Below, one piece after another: positions 62,506-64,000 of a stretch of 64,000 bases of DNA (position 1 is its first letter; each line of letters opens with the position of its first letter). Below the pieces are notes generated by a model. It had not been told where the DNA came from, searched no databases, and saw only the letters and a list, made by a program, of their open reading frames with translations. Origin of the DNA: Microbacterium sp. (lineage in GTDB: Bacteria; Actinomycetota; Actinomycetes; Actinomycetales; Microbacteriaceae); NCBI RefSeq assembly GCF_031180975.1, contig NZ_JAPSLI010000009.1, positions 62,001 through 126,000 on the forward strand. Reading direction: 5' to 3'. A program made the position numbers and the translations under genes.

Positions 62506-63299
62506 CCCTCGTCGTCGAGCAGCCGACCGCGCCGACGCAGGCGGATGCCGCAGCGGCACTCCTCGCCGCGAACCGGCGTCGCCGCCGGGTGCGGCGGTGG
62601 ATCGCGATCGGCACCCTGCCGCTGACGCTGGCCGCCCTGTTCTTCGTGGCCAAGGTGCTCAGCATGTACGCGTTCGCCCACCACTCGATCAGCTCGTTCA
62701 TCGTCGGCGGCTATGCGGAGTCGGAGGCGGCCGCCCGAGGGCAGGACTGGCTGAACTGGTTCGAGCAGTTCAAGGCGCCGTACAACATCGGCACCGCGCT
62801 GGCCGGAGGGGACTCGCTGCCGCAGGCCCGGTCCGAACTGGAGGAGGCGCTGCCTCTCGCCCAGGGCCTGGAGGTCTGCTACGTCCGCATCAACCTGTCG
62901 CTGGTGATGGAGCGGATGGGTGATGCGGCGCAGGCCGATGGCCGCGCCGCCGCAGCGGCCGAGCTGTACGGCGAGGCCCTGCAGATGACCGTGGAGACTC
63001 CCGAGGAGTGCAGCAGCGAATCCGCCCAGGAGCGATCGCCCGACCCGAACCGGAACATGAGCGACACCCTCGAGCAGAACGAGCAACGCCAGCAGGAGAA
63101 GCAGCAGAACAGCCAGCAGCAGCAGAACCCGGACCAGGGCGGCGGTGAGCAGCCGCAGGAGTCCGAGGAGCCGCAGCCGTCGCAGGAGGACCTCGACGAC
63201 ATCGAGGACCGGCTCAACCAGGGCGCCCAGGAGCGCGAGGACCAGCTCGACGGCGACCAGGGCGACGGCGGGGGCGGCGGGACGGACAAGCCATGGTAG
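62502..63299 (+). CDS. TPR-like membrane protein with Gln/Glu-rich tail (BatC-like)
   Basis: 265 aa. A basic RRRRRVRRW stretch precedes one helix (about 38-57). An extracytoplasmic helical part follows with WLNWFEQFKAPYNIGTALAGG, ARSELEEALPLAQGLEVCYVRINLSLVMERMGDA and AAAAELYGEALQM, which reads as one to two TPR motifs. The last 80 residues are Gln/Glu/Asp-rich (QQEKQQNSQQQQNPDQGG) and likely disordered. The position in the operon and the TPR fit BatC. Confidence 0.82.
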   Translation: MTLVVEQPTAPTQADAAAALLAANRRRRRVRRWIAIGTLPLTLAALFFVAKVLSMYAFAHHSISSFIVGGYAESEAAARGQDWLNWFEQFKAPYNIGTALAGGDSLPQARSELEEALPLAQGLEVCYVRINLSLVMERMGDAAQADGRAAAAAELYGEALQMTVETPEECSSESAQERSPDPNRNMSDTLEQNEQRQQEKQQNSQQQQNPDQGGGEQPQESEEPQPSQEDLDDIEDRLNQGAQEREDQLDGDQGDGGGGGTDKPW

Positions 63300-64000
63300 A
63301 GAAGCAGCGCACGAAGTACGTGGGCGGCTCCGAGGGGGCGCCGCCGCTGCCCCCGCCCGGCGGATATCACGGGGCGCGGCGGGTCGCCGCATCCCTGGAC
63401 GCCGCAGCGGGCCTGCCCACGGCACCCGGCGCGACGGCATCCGGCTCGGTGACCTACACCGACCCCCAGGTGGGCGAGCGGGGGACGAACACGATCGGGC
63501 TCGCGGCGATCATCGTCACCGTCCTGTTCACCATCGCGCTGCTGATCATGATGGGTGCCGGCGGCACCGACGCACTGTACGGTCCGACCCTGCTCGTGGT
63601 GCAGCTGGTCGTCGTCGGAGTGATCGTCGCTGCCCTGCTCACCCGGCGCGGGCGGATGCTGGGGGCGATCTCCCTCGCGGTGACGCTGGTGCTCAACGTG
63701 GCCACCGTCGGCGCGCTCGGCACGCTGGTGTCGGCCGCGACGCACGACTACGACGGCACGAAGAGCGAGGAGCAGCGGCACGAGCAGGCGTATCCCGGCA
63801 TCAAGGGCGTTTCGGAGGGGCAGATCCTCGACCAGCCGTCGCTGGAGAGCGTGCAGGCCGAGGGCGATGCGCTGATGGCGGCGATCCGCGACCGGCTGTC
63901 GGACGAGTTCGGGTACACGTGGGTGCAGAGCAGCGAGGTCGACGTCAGCCCTGAGCGCAACGGCTACGGCGGCGAGTCGATGCTGAAGCGGTACACGTCC
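63293..64000 (+). CDS. Membrane protein at right window edge (partial)
   Basis: Open from an ATG at 63293 to the window end (236 codons, no stop), overlapping the TPR gene by seven bases. A Pro/Gly-rich N-terminus (15-30) is followed by three helices (about 66-85, 92-115 and 123-145). An extracytoplasmic-looking domain then begins with HDYDGTKSEEQRHEQAYPG, EGQILDQPSLESVQAEGDALM. Not recognised. It appears to be part of the MoxR/VWA operon or a neighbour; an acidic, soluble C-terminal domain continues beyond the window. Confidence 0.75.
   Translation, partial: MVEKQRTKYVGGSEGAPPLPPPGGYHGARRVAASLDAAAGLPTAPGATASGSVTYTDPQVGERGTNTIGLAAIIVTVLFTIALLIMMGAGGTDALYGPTLLVVQLVVVGVIVAALLTRRGRMLGAISLAVTLVLNVATVGALGTLVSAATHDYDGTKSEEQRHEQAYPGIKGVSEGQILDQPSLESVQAEGDALMAAIRDRLSDEFGYTWVQSSEVDVSPERNGYGGESMLKRYTS

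Overview
The window is high-GC actinobacterial chromosome, most likely Microbacteriaceae and probably Microbacterium. Supporting signs are tightly packed GTG/ATG-start genes with four-base stop/start overlaps, TAnnnT -10 boxes sitting almost on start codons (leaderless mRNAs), recurrent GGATGCC/GGCATCC heptamers, and families of short dispersed hairpin repeats between genes. No tRNA, rRNA, transposase or phage gene was seen. The genus is an inference from style and gene content; no database was consulted.

Left edge (1-1000): the N-terminal 256 codons of a type I-E cas3 run off the left end on the minus strand. Upstream of it lies a tiny CRISPR-like unit of two diverged type I-E repeats around a short spacer. 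The spacer matches, at 16 of 17 contiguous positions, a sequence immediately upstream of the -35 box of the cas3 promoter. This is the architecture expected of a crRNA-guided autorepressor (CreR-like mini-CRISPR) and is the most interesting item here.

1.1-22.7 kb: purL; a 45-aa membrane protein; a secreted esterase-like/GDPD fusion; a LacI regulator with an APC permease and a YtcJ-like amidohydrolase; a secreted histidine-phosphatase-fold protein lacking the second catalytic His; a TetR/MFS/GH3 beta-glucosidase locus with an operator over the GH3 promoter; a GndA-type 6-phosphogluconate dehydrogenase; a DksA/TraR zinc-finger protein; an M20 peptidase overlapping a GCS2-type ligase; two small membrane-associated proteins; and a Gfo/Idh/MocA oxidoreductase.

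22.9-35.9 kb: a PadR/DUF1048/DrrAB-like exporter operon under an elaborate operator; a lipase maturation factor homologue; a glycine-betaine type ABC importer (ATPase, permease, binding protein); an RsmC/RlmG-like methyltransferase; and a phosphonate-type importer phnDCE translationally coupled to an IphP-like phosphatase and a TetR regulator, with a possible PHO box upstream.

35.9-50.3 kb: a Tat-exported family 8 polysaccharide lyase; an ABC exporter followed by a DUF5107/TPR protein; a MerR regulator apparently split from its GyrI-like effector domain by a frameshift; divergent D-amino-acid dehydrogenase/Lrp genes; and an amino-sugar/tagatose-type catabolic operon (SIS isomerase, ROK kinase, PfkB kinase, class II aldolase, DeoR) with a strong promoter and palindromic operator. 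Chorismate mutase precedes it.

50.4-64 kb: an AI-2E family transporter, a lactonase-fold beta-propeller protein, purA, a Pr6Pr membrane protein, a Pro/Ala-rich anchored protein, an orphan cytochrome P450, a lipoprotein, then a MoxR/DUF58/VWA/VWA/TPR (Bat-like) operon whose last visible gene leaves the window at the right.
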